64,000 nt of DNA from Streptomyces maremycinicus (GTDB lineage: Bacteria; Actinomycetota; Actinomycetes; Streptomycetales; Streptomycetaceae): positions 124,001 to 188,000 of the forward strand of contig NZ_BBYG01000016.1 in assembly GCF_001184025.1 (NCBI RefSeq), given 5' to 3'. The notes under the pieces were generated by a model, which had not been told where the DNA came from, did not search any database, and saw only the letters and a list, made by a program, of their open reading frames with translations. How positions within the stretch are numbered: the stretch's first letter is position 1; each line of letters starts with the position of its first letter. Positions 19,974 to 27,490 of the stretch are shown in pieces. The position numbers were made by a program, and so were the translations under genes.

Positions 19974-20579
19974 CTAGCGGGCGCGGTTCAGGGTCTGAAG
20001 GGCGGCCTTCAGGAGGTGTCCCACCTGGGGCGCGCCGTCCGCGGCCTCGGCCTGCGGGGTCACGGCGGCGACCGCCTCGTCGGCCTCGCGGGTCGCGTAG
20101 CCGAGGCCGATCAGGGCGGCGTGCAGCTGGTCGCGCCAGCCGCTGGTGACCGGGGCGCCGACCACGGGGGCGCCGAGCGGCTCGCCCAGCCGGTCCTTCA
20201 GCTCCAGCAGCAGCTTCTGGGCGCCCTTCTTGCCGATGCCCGGTACCGCGACGAGGGCCTTCTCGTCCCCCGTGGCCACCGCGCGGCGCAGGGCGTCCGG
20301 CGCGTGCACCGCCAGCATGGCCTGGGCCAGCCGGGGGCCGACCCCGCTCGCCGTCTGGAGCAGCTCGAAGACCTGGCGCTCGTCGTCGTCCACGAAGCCG
20401 TACAGGGTCAGCGAGTCCTCGCGTACGACGAGGGAGGTGGCGAGCTTGGCGGGGCGGCCGAGCCGGAGCGTGGAGAGCGTGTTCGGCGAGCACTGGACGG
20501 CCATGCCGACCCCGCCGACCTCGAGCACGGCGGCGTCGGGGGCGAGTGCGGCGACCGTGCCACTGACGAAGGCGATCAT
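19974..20579 (-). CDS. ruvA: Holliday junction branch migration subunit RuvA
   Basis: A 201-residue tetrameric Holliday junction-binding protein. It begins MIAFVSGTVAAL (OB-fold domain), has the two helix-hairpin-helix motifs (TASGVGPRLAQAML and VPGIGKKGAQKLLLEL) and a C-terminal domain III (ALIGLGYATREADEAV) that contacts RuvB. The ATG overlaps the ruvC stop by 4 bases. The longer frame upstream is out-of-frame shadow of ruvC. Confidence 0.97.
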   Translation of the reverse strand: MIAFVSGTVAALAPDAAVLEVGGVGMAVQCSPNTLSTLRLGRPAKLATSLVVREDSLTLYGFVDDDERQVFELLQTASGVGPRLAQAMLAVHAPDALRRAVATGDEKALVAVPGIGKKGAQKLLLELKDRLGEPLGAPVVGAPVTSGWRDQLHAALIGLGYATREADEAVAAVTPQAEAADGAPQVGHLLKAALQTLNRAR

Positions 20580-21151
20580 GCGGTACGGCCTTTCGATGCG
20601 TTCGGGGTCTTGGCTGCGTGCAGGGCGACGGCCTGCTGAAGGCGGTTCTGGGCGACCGCCTGCTTGAGGCGCTGCTGTGCGGGCGCGCGCCAGATGTGAC
20701 AGATCGCGAGGGCGAGGGCGTCGGCGGCGTCGGCGGGCTTGGGCGGCGCGTCGAGCCGGAGCAGCCGGGTCACCATGGCGCCGACCTGGGCCTTGTCGGC
20801 GCGCCCGCTGCCGGTGACGGCGGCCTTGACCTCGCTCGGGGTGTGCAGGGCGACGGGGATGCCGCGGCGGGCGGCGCACAGCATGGCGACGGCGCTGGCC
20901 TGGGCGGTGCCCATGACCGTGCGGACGTTGTGCTGGCTGAACACCCGTTCCACGGCGACGTATTCGGGCCGGTGTTCGTCCAGCCACGCCTCGATGCCCT
21001 GCTCGACGGCGACCAGGCGCAGGCCCAACTCGGCGTCCGCCGGAGTCCGTACGACACCGACGCCCACCATCGTGAGCGGCCGGCCCGCGACGCCTTCGAC
21101 GACACCGACACCGCAGCGGGTGAGACCGGGGTCCACCCCGAGTACGCGCAC
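20576..21151 (-). CDS. ruvC: Crossover junction endodeoxyribonuclease RuvC
   Basis: A 191-residue RNase H-fold resolvase that cuts Holliday junctions. VLGVDPGLTRCG holds the first catalytic Asp, YVAVERVFSQHN the Glu, and the C-terminal DAADALALAICH the last acidic pair. The GTG start is the natural one. The C-terminal tail of about 35 residues is Gln- and Ala-rich and variable. First gene of the ruvCAB operon; a terminator separates it from yebC upstream. Confidence 0.97.
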   Translation of the reverse strand: MRVLGVDPGLTRCGVGVVEGVAGRPLTMVGVGVVRTPADAELGLRLVAVEQGIEAWLDEHRPEYVAVERVFSQHNVRTVMGTAQASAVAMLCAARRGIPVALHTPSEVKAAVTGSGRADKAQVGAMVTRLLRLDAPPKPADAADALALAICHIWRAPAQQRLKQAVAQNRLQQAVALHAAKTPNASKGRTA

Positions 21152-21207
21152 GAGCCCTCCCTTCGATCGCCTGTTTGTGCAGGCTAGCGGGTCCCACTGA
21201 CAAAGCG

Positions 21208-21238
21208 ACGGGCCGACGGGTGTGTCCCGTCGGCCCGT
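21208..21238 (-). terminator. Terminator downstream of yebC
   Basis: ACGGGCCGACGGG (21208-21220) pairs with CCCGTCGGCCCGT (21226-21238) around TGTGT, a perfect 13-bp stem. It lies 34 bases after the yebC stop on the minus strand and before ruvC. Confidence 0.82.
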
Positions 21239-21271
21239 TGAGCCTCTCGGTCGGCCCGGCTCGCGGCAGCG

Positions 21272-22024
21272 CTACGCGTCGACCTTCTCCATGACCTCGT
21301 CGCTGACGTCGAAGTTGGCGAAGACGTTCTGGACGTCGTCGCTGTCCTCGAGCGCGTCGATCAGCTTGAAGATCTTCCGCGCGCCCTCCTCGTCGAGCTC
21401 GACCTGCATGGTCGGGACGAAGTTGGCCTCGGCGGAGTCGTAGTCGATGCCGGCCTCCTGGAGCGCGGTGCGCACCGCGACCAGGTCGGTGGCCTCGGAG
21501 AGGACCTCGAAGGTCTCGCCGAGGTCGTTGACCTCTTCGGCGCCCGCGTCGAGCACGGCGCCGAGGACGTCGTCCTCGGCCAGCTCACCCTTGGGGACGA
21601 TGACGACGCCCTTGCGGTTGAAGAGGTACGAGACCGAGCCCGGGTCGGCCATGGAGCCGCCGTTGCGGGTCATGGCGACGCGGACGTCGGAGGCGGCGCG
21701 GTTGCGGTTGTCGGTGAGGCACTCGATGAGCACCGCGACGCCGTTCGGCCCGTAGCCCTCGTACATGATCGTCTCGTAGTCGGCGCCGCCGGCCTCGAGA
21801 CCGGCGCCGCGCTTGACCGCGGAGTCGATGTTCTTGTTCGGGACCGAGCTCTTCTTGGCCTTCTGGATGGCGTCGAACAGCGTCGGGTTGCCGGACACGT
21901 CCGCGCCACCGGTACGGGCCGCGACTTCGATGTTCTTGATCATCTTCGCGAAGAGCTTGCCGCGCTTGGCGTCGATCACGGCCTTCTTGTGCTTCGTCGT
22001 AGCCCATTTAGAGTGGCCGGACAT
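21272..22024 (-). CDS. yebC: YebC/PmpR family DNA-binding transcriptional regulator
   Basis: A 250-residue protein of the YebC/PmpR/TACO1 family. It begins MSGHSKWATTKHKKAVIDAKRGKLFAKMIK, the invariant family N-terminus. MYEGYGPNGVAVLIECLTDN lies in the second domain. Members have been described as transcriptional regulators and, more recently, as ribosome-associated translation factors. It is often next to ruvC, as here. pdxT ends 74 bases upstream. Confidence 0.95.
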   Translation of the reverse strand: MSGHSKWATTKHKKAVIDAKRGKLFAKMIKNIEVAARTGGADVSGNPTLFDAIQKAKKSSVPNKNIDSAVKRGAGLEAGGADYETIMYEGYGPNGVAVLIECLTDNRNRAASDVRVAMTRNGGSMADPGSVSYLFNRKGVVIVPKGELAEDDVLGAVLDAGAEEVNDLGETFEVLSEATDLVAVRTALQEAGIDYDSAEANFVPTMQVELDEEGARKIFKLIDALEDSDDVQNVFANFDVSDEVMEKVDA

Positions 22025-22098
22025 CTGCCTGTCTCCTTCGCGTAACCCAACCTGGACGAACTCCCCGGGCCTGCGGAGCCTGAGGGGACCCCCAGATC

Positions 22099-22710
22099 CT
22101 ACAAGGACGCCGCCGCACGGTTCGCGCGCACCATGTCGACGAACAGGGCGTGCACACGGTGGTCACCGGTCAGTTCCGGGTGGAACGAGGTGGCCAGCGC
22201 GTTGCCCTGGCGGACCGCGACGATGTGGCCCTCGTGCTCGGCGAGCACCTCGGTCCCGGCACCGACGGACTCGACCCAGGGGGCGCGGATGAAGACACCC
22301 TCCACCGGATCGCCCGCGATGCCGCGCACGTCGAGAGCGGCCTCGAAGGACTCGTTCTGCCGCCCGAACGCGTTGCGGCGCACGATCATGTCGATGCCGC
22401 CGACGGTCTCCTGGCCCGAACGCGGGTCGAGGATCTTGTCGGCGAGCATGATCATGCCCGCGCAGGTCCCGTAGACGGGCATCCCGGCACGCACCCGCGC
22501 GCGGAGGGGCTCCATCACGCCGAAGAGGACGGCGAGCTTGGAGATCGTGGTCGACTCGCCGCCGGGGATGACGAGACCGTCGACCTCGGCGAGTTCCTCG
22601 GGGCGCCGCACCTGCCTGGCCACGGCGTCGGCCGCGGCCAGGGCGATGAGGTGCTCCCGGACGTCGCCCTGGAGGGCCAGGACGCCGATGACAGGGGCTT
22701 CGTGGCTCAT
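22099..22710 (-). CDS. pdxT: Pyridoxal 5'-phosphate synthase glutaminase subunit PdxT
   Basis: A 203-residue class I glutamine amidotransferase that supplies ammonia to PdxS for pyridoxal phosphate synthesis. It begins PVIGVLALQGDVREH. GLVIPGGESTT, the nucleophile block VYGTCAGMIML and the C-terminal TSFHPELTGDHRVH give the Cys-His-Glu triad. The ATG is 8 bases after the pdxS stop, so the two subunits are made from one message. Confidence 0.97.
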   Translation of the reverse strand: MSHEAPVIGVLALQGDVREHLIALAAADAVARQVRRPEELAEVDGLVIPGGESTTISKLAVLFGVMEPLRARVRAGMPVYGTCAGMIMLADKILDPRSGQETVGGIDMIVRRNAFGRQNESFEAALDVRGIAGDPVEGVFIRAPWVESVGAGTEVLAEHEGHIVAVRQGNALATSFHPELTGDHRVHALFVDMVRANRAAASL

Positions 22711-22718
22711 GGAAGTGC

Positions 22719-23630
22719 TTACCAGCCGCGGTTGGCGTAGCGCTCGGCCTCGGGCAGGGTGTCGCAGTTGATGCCGACCATGGCCTCGCCCAGGTTGCGG
22801 GAGGCGTCCGCGATGATCTTCGGGTCGTCGTAGAAGGTGGTGGCCTTCACGATGGCGGCGGCGCGCTTGGCCGGGTCGCCGGACTTGAAGATGCCGGAGC
22901 CGACGAAGACGCCCTCGGCGCCGAGCTGGCGCATCAGCGCGGCGTCGGCGGGGGTGGCCACACCACCGGCGGAGAACAGCACCACCGGGAGCTTGCCGAG
23001 CTCGGCGACCTCCTTGACGATCTCGTACGGGGCGCGCAGCTCCTTGGCGGCGGCGTACAGCTCGTTGTTGTCGAAGCCGCGCAGCTTGGCGATCTCGTTC
23101 TTGATCTGGCGCAGGTGGCGGACGGCCTCGACGACGTTGCCGGTGCCGGCCTCGCCCTTGGAGCGGATCATCGCGGCGCCCTCGGCGATGCGGCGCAGGG
23201 CCTCGCCCAGGTTGGTGGCACCGCAGACGAAGGGGGTGGTGAACGCCCACTTGTCGGAGTGGTTGACCTCGTCGGCCGGAGTGAGGACCTCGGACTCGTC
23301 GATGTAGTCGACGCCGAGCGACTGGAGGACCTGGGCCTCGACGAAGTGGCCGATGCGGGACTTGGCCATGACCGGGATCGAGACGGCCTCGATGATCTCC
23401 TCGATCATGTTCGGGTCCGACATGCGGGCCACGCCGCCGTCCTTGCGGATGTCCGCCGGGACCCGCTCCAGCGCCATGACGGCGACGGCGCCCGCGTCCT
23501 CGGCGATCTTCGCCTGCTCGGCGTTGACGACATCCATGATCACGCCGCCCTTGAGCTGCTCGGCCATTCCGCGCTTCACGCGCGCGGTGCCGGTCTCGGG
23601 GGTCTGGTGTGCGGAGAGCGTGCTGGACAC
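22719..23630 (-). CDS. pdxS: Pyridoxal 5'-phosphate synthase lyase subunit PdxS
   Basis: A 303-residue TIM-barrel synthase that builds pyridoxal phosphate from ribose 5-phosphate, glyceraldehyde 3-phosphate and ammonia. It contains the ALERVPADIR and PVMAKSRIGHFVEAQ blocks, the GEAGTGNVVEAVRHLR signature and the barrel end VVLFSAGGVATPADAALMRQLG. The length is standard. About 140 bases upstream are gene-free and must carry the promoter. No PdxR-type regulator is nearby. Confidence 0.98.
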   Translation of the reverse strand: MSSTLSAHQTPETGTARVKRGMAEQLKGGVIMDVVNAEQAKIAEDAGAVAVMALERVPADIRKDGGVARMSDPNMIEEIIEAVSIPVMAKSRIGHFVEAQVLQSLGVDYIDESEVLTPADEVNHSDKWAFTTPFVCGATNLGEALRRIAEGAAMIRSKGEAGTGNVVEAVRHLRQIKNEIAKLRGFDNNELYAAAKELRAPYEIVKEVAELGKLPVVLFSAGGVATPADAALMRQLGAEGVFVGSGIFKSGDPAKRAAAIVKATTFYDDPKIIADASRNLGEAMVGINCDTLPEAERYANRGW

Positions 23631-23772
23631 GGGGGGACCTCACTCGTAGGAAAAGAGGGCTTCGGCAGCACCGAGGAAACGCGAGTGGACCAGTCCACAG
23701 CAAGGGCCAATGGAAAGCCCGTGGATCCTTTTGGCCGATCATGCGGACCGCACACCGGCCCTGCCCTCGGTT

Positions 23773-24315
23773 TCAGGCCGCGCGGTCCGCGAGGGCGGGG
23801 GGCGGCTCGTCGTCCATCTCGAACGCCATCGGGAAGGGGGCGTGGCCGGCCAGCCGGAACCAGCGGACCTTGCGGTGCTGGCGCAGTCTGCGGACCGCGC
23901 CGACGGCGTCGTTGTGGAAACGGCGGGCCATGGGGACCCGGCGGACGGCCTCGTTGAGCTCATGGGCCGCCGCGTCTCCCCCGGGCGCCGCGCGTACGAC
24001 GTCCAGCTGCCCCGCGTCCGCGAAGACGGCCCTCAGGGCCTGGCTGAGCTCGCTCTCGGCGACCTCCCGCTGCTCCTCCTCGGCCTGCCGCGCCGCGTGC
24101 GCGGCCTCGTACAGGACGATCGAGGCGGCGGGGTCGAGCACCTTGGAGGTGGCCAGTTCCTGGGCCACGGACGCGCGGCGCAGCAGCTGGGCGTCCAGCG
24201 CCGCGCGGGCGGCGTCGATACGGGCGTGCAGCCGGTCCAGCCGCCCCGCCGTCCAGCTCAGGTACAGGCCGATGGCGACGAGGACGACAAGGGTCCAGAT
24301 CAGGGTTGCGGTCAC
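23773..24315 (-). CDS. Conserved membrane-anchored protein, LemA-like
   Basis: A 180-residue protein with an N-terminal transmembrane helix (LIWTLVVLVAIGLYLSW, about residues 4-20) and a helical cytoplasmic or extracytoplasmic part. The stretch RLDRLHARIDAARAALDAQ resembles the first coiled-coil helix of LemA proteins. The second half contains VPMARRFHNDAVGAVRRLRQHR and an acidic end. GTG at 24315 and TTG at 24324 are both possible starts. It lies between pimA and pdxS on the same strand, an order shared with other streptomycetes. Function unknown. Confidence 0.78.
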   Translation of the reverse strand: MTATLIWTLVVLVAIGLYLSWTAGRLDRLHARIDAARAALDAQLLRRASVAQELATSKVLDPAASIVLYEAAHAARQAEEEQREVAESELSQALRAVFADAGQLDVVRAAPGGDAAAHELNEAVRRVPMARRFHNDAVGAVRRLRQHRKVRWFRLAGHAPFPMAFEMDDEPPPALADRAA

Positions 24316-24420
24316 GGGCGGCAAGGCTACCCGTGACCCTCACGGCGGCGGGGCGGCCGGTGGCCGGGCTGCGCGGTGGCCGGGGGGGGGCTGTGGCCGG
24401 GGGGCTGTGGCGGGGTGCGG

Positions 24421-25590
24421 TCAGTCCCGGGCCAGTCCGAGCCGCGCCCGCAGGCCCGGTGATCCCCGGTCGTCCTCGGCCGCGACGGCGGCGGCGCCCG
24501 CCGTCACCGTCTCGTACACCGACAGGATGTCCGCGCCGACGGTCGACCAGTCGAAGCGGCGGACGTGCGCGCTGCCCCGCTCCCGCAGCCCGGCTCTGCG
24601 CTCCGGGTCGCCCAGGAGCCGTACCGCCGCCTCGGCGAGGGCGTCCGCGTCCTCGTTGGCGAAGAGGTCGCCGGCCGCTCCCTGGTCCAGTACCTGGGCG
24701 AAGGCGTCGAGGTCGGAGGCGAGCACGGGGGCCCCGGCCGACATGGCCTCGACGAGGATGATGCCGAAGCTCTCGCCACCGGTGTTGGGCGCGACGTACA
24801 GGTCCACGCTGCGCAGGAAGCGCGCCTTGTCCTCGTCGCTGATCATGCCGAGGAACTCCACGCGCGCGTGCAGCTCCTTCGGCAGGTTCTCCACGGCCTC
24901 CTTCTCGTCGCCGCGGCCCGCGACCAGCAGCCGGGCGTCCGGGCGCTCGGCGAAGATCTTCGGCAGGGCCCGCATCAGCACGGGCAGGCCCTTGCGGGGT
25001 TCGTCGATGCGCCCGACGAAGCCGATCGTGCCGCCCTGCCACTCGGGGCGGGGCTCGGCGTCGGCGAAGAAGTCGACGTCGACGCCGTTGGGGATGACCA
25101 CCGCGTCCCCGCCGAGGTGCTCCACCAGCGTGCGCCGGGCGTACTCGCTCACCGCGATCCGCGCACTGATCTTCTCCAGGGCGGCCTGGAGGATCGAGTA
25201 CGCGGCGATCATCGCGCGCGAGCGCGGGTTCGACGTGTGGAAGGTGGCCACGATCGGGCCCGAGGCCGCCCAGCAGGTCAGCAGGCCGAGCGACGGCGAG
25301 GTCGGCTCGTGGATGTGCACGACGTCGAAGGCCCCGTCGTGCAGCCAGCGCCGTACCCGCGCGGCGGACAGGAAGCCGAAGTTGAGGCGCGCCACCGAGC
25401 CGTTGTACGGCACCGGGACCGCCCGGCCGGCCGAGACGACGTACGGCGGCAGCGGGGTGTCGTCGTCGGCCGGAGCCAGCACGGACACCTCGTGGCCGAG
25501 CCTGATGAAGTACTCCGCGAGGTCGCGGATGTGGAACTGGACGCCGCCGGGTACGTCCCAGGAGTACGGGCAGACGATGCCGATTCTCAC
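24421..25590 (-). CDS. pimA: Phosphatidylinositol alpha-mannosyltransferase (PimA-like)
   Basis: A 389-residue GT-B glycosyltransferase of family GT4, which adds the first mannose from GDP-mannose to phosphatidylinositol on the inner membrane face. It begins VRIGIVCPYSWDVPGGVQFH, the PimA N-terminus. The GT4 signature ESFGIILVE (E-x7-E) and GFVGRIDEPRKGLPVLM are present. The GTG overlaps the stop of the acyltransferase by 4 bases. Cluster position after PIP synthase and the PIM acyltransferase, as in mycobacteria, supports the substrate. The last 25 residues are variable. Confidence 0.92.
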   Translation of the reverse strand: MRIGIVCPYSWDVPGGVQFHIRDLAEYFIRLGHEVSVLAPADDDTPLPPYVVSAGRAVPVPYNGSVARLNFGFLSAARVRRWLHDGAFDVVHIHEPTSPSLGLLTCWAASGPIVATFHTSNPRSRAMIAAYSILQAALEKISARIAVSEYARRTLVEHLGGDAVVIPNGVDVDFFADAEPRPEWQGGTIGFVGRIDEPRKGLPVLMRALPKIFAERPDARLLVAGRGDEKEAVENLPKELHARVEFLGMISDEDKARFLRSVDLYVAPNTGGESFGIILVEAMSAGAPVLASDLDAFAQVLDQGAAGDLFANEDADALAEAAVRLLGDPERRAGLRERGSAHVRRFDWSTVGADILSVYETVTAGAAAVAAEDDRGSPGLRARLGLARD

Positions 25591-26504
25591 GCGGCGTCCC
25601 CGTCCGACGGGCGGGGTTCCAGGTCCGCGAGCCACAACCGCTGAAGCATGTGCCAGTCCTCCGGATGGTCGGCGATGCCGGTGGCGAAGGCGTCTGCCAG
25701 CGACTGTGTCATGACAGACGTCTTCTCGGCCCGCGTACCTGACCCGGGTACCTCGACCGGGGGATGCACCCGGCCCCGCATGACGGGCGAGTCGTCGTAC
25801 CAGAGGGTGACGGGGAGCAGCAGCGCGCCGGTCTGCTGGGCGAGCAGGGCCGGTCCGGCGGGCATCGTGGCGGTGTCCCCGAAGAAGGTCACCTCGACCC
25901 CGGAGGCGGACAGGTCGCGCTCGGCGACCAGACAGACCAGCCCGCCGTCGCGCAGCCGCCGGGCCAGGGTGCCGAAGGCGCTGCCGCCGCTGTGCGGCAG
26001 CACCTCCATGCCGAGGCCCTCCCGGTAGGCGACGAACCGGTCGTACAGCGTCTCGGGCTTGAGGCGCTCGGCGACGGTGGTGAAGGGCATCGAGAGCCTG
26101 GTGGTGAGCCAGGCGCCGGCGAGGTCCCAGTTGGCCATGTGCGGCAGGGCCAGGATGACGCCCCGGCCCGAGGCGATCCCGTCGGTCAGATGGTGCAGGT
26201 CCTTGGGCTCGAAGCCGTTGCCGACCCGCTCGGCGCTCCAGGCCGGCAGCCGGAAGGACTCCATCCAGTACCGCAGATAGGAGCGCATCCCCGCGCGCGA
26301 GAGCTCGGCCAGGCGCTCGGGGCTCGCGCCCGGCACCACGCGCGCGTAGTTGCTCTCCAGCCGCCGCACCCCCTTGCCGCGGCGCTTCCACGCGAGGTCG
26401 GCGATGGTACGGCCGAGGCGCACGGCGACGGGCTCGGGGAGTTTCTTGACGGTGCTCCAGCCGAGGCCGTACAGCGCGTCGGTCAGGCGCTCCTGGGCGC
26501 TCAC
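25587..26504 (-). CDS. Phosphatidylinositol mannoside acyltransferase
   Basis: A 305-residue acyltransferase of the HtrB/LpxL-related superfamily that acylates phosphatidylinositol mannosides. The catalytic HX4D motif is present (ALPHMANWDLAG). The block GGLVCLVAERDLSASGVEVTFFG and the PAGPALLAQQTGA region are family-typical. The GTG start (SAQERLTDALYGLGW) overlaps the PIP synthase stop by 4 bases. Gene order matches Rv2612c-Rv2611c-Rv2610c of M. tuberculosis, which supports the PIM role over a lipid A role. Confidence 0.92.
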   Translation of the reverse strand: MSAQERLTDALYGLGWSTVKKLPEPVAVRLGRTIADLAWKRRGKGVRRLESNYARVVPGASPERLAELSRAGMRSYLRYWMESFRLPAWSAERVGNGFEPKDLHHLTDGIASGRGVILALPHMANWDLAGAWLTTRLSMPFTTVAERLKPETLYDRFVAYREGLGMEVLPHSGGSAFGTLARRLRDGGLVCLVAERDLSASGVEVTFFGDTATMPAGPALLAQQTGALLLPVTLWYDDSPVMRGRVHPPVEVPGSGTRAEKTSVMTQSLADAFATGIADHPEDWHMLQRLWLADLEPRPSDGDAA

Positions 26505-27214
26505 TTCGCGGCCTCGCTCCCCTGCGCCTCGTGTCCCGTGGACTCCTGTGCCCCCTGCGCCTCCTGCGCCTCCTGGTCCGCGGCGGCCTCCGCCTCGGCC
26601 GACTCGCGCCGGACCGTGACGACCCGCTGGATCAGGGTGACGAGGCTGCCGACGGCGACGATCCACAGCGCGATCGGCAGCAGCACCTGGATGCCGGGCA
26701 CGCCGAACGTGTGCAGACCCGCGAGGCCGGCCGCGACCAGGGAGATCACCAGGCGCTCCGCGCGCTCCACGAGTCCGTTGACGGCGACCGGCAGGCCGAT
26801 GGACTCGCCCCGGGCCTTCGTGTACGACACCACCTGGCCGCTGGCCAGGCAGAAGATCGAGACGGCGCACAGGACGTTGTCGTCGCCGTTGCCCGCGTAC
26901 CAGAGCGCGAAGCCGCCGAAGATCGCGCCGTCGGCCACCCGGTCGAGCGTGGAGTCCAGGAAGGCGCCCCAGCGGCTGGTCCGGCCGAGCTGGCGGGCCA
27001 TGTTGCCGTCGACCAGGTCGGAGAAGACGAAGAGCGTGATCACGATCGTGCCCCAGAAGAACTCGCCCCTGGGGTAGAAGACCAGCGCGCCCGCGATCAC
27101 GCCGGCGGTGCCGAGGAGCGTGACCGTGTCGGGGCTCACACCCCGGCGGATGAGAAACGCGGCGAACGGTGTGAGGACACGCGTGAAGAATGCACGCGCG
27201 TACTTGTTCAGCAT
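26501..27214 (-). CDS. pgsA: Phosphatidylinositol phosphate synthase (CDP-alcohol phosphatidyltransferase)
   Basis: A 237-residue membrane enzyme that joins CDP-diacylglycerol to inositol phosphate, the committed step to phosphatidylinositol in actinobacteria. The complete CDP-alcohol phosphotransferase motif DxxDGxxAR-x8-GxxxDxxxD is present from about residue 66. Six hydrophobic helices follow the usual pattern. The last 35 residues are an Ala/Glu/Gln-rich tail. The ATG (MLNKYARAFFTRVLTP) is clear; the very long upstream frame is antisense to the EF-G2 gene. First gene of the PIM operon, divergent from the EF-G paralogue. Confidence 0.94.
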   Translation of the reverse strand: MLNKYARAFFTRVLTPFAAFLIRRGVSPDTVTLLGTAGVIAGALVFYPRGEFFWGTIVITLFVFSDLVDGNMARQLGRTSRWGAFLDSTLDRVADGAIFGGFALWYAGNGDDNVLCAVSIFCLASGQVVSYTKARGESIGLPVAVNGLVERAERLVISLVAAGLAGLHTFGVPGIQVLLPIALWIVAVGSLVTLIQRVVTVRRESAEAEAAADQEAQEAQGAQESTGHEAQGSEAAK

Positions 27215-27490
27215 GGCCTTCCCGAGGGTCGGTGTCGCCGCGCGGCCCCTGCTGGCCGCCGGCTGGCCCATCGTAGCCACGCGCGCGTGTGTGCGACGGT
27301 CGGGCACCCGGACCCCGGTGTCACGGCCCGACGGCATCCGGGTCACGGCCGGGTCCCGTCCGCCGTATGGACGCGCCGTGACGGGAGTGGAAAGCTCGAA
27401 GGACCGCGGGCGTCGCCGGAGCCGCCATCGCACGCGGGGCCGTGGTGCCCGCGCCCCCAGTGACCTCACCGTGTTCGGGAGGCAAGGAAA

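Noticed and set aside
24325..24420. Short GGGGGGGGCTGTGGCCGGGGGGCTGTGG repeat as a functional element
   Set aside because: It is a 10-20 base slippage-like repeat in a 105-base intergenic gap, with no stem-loop or motif.
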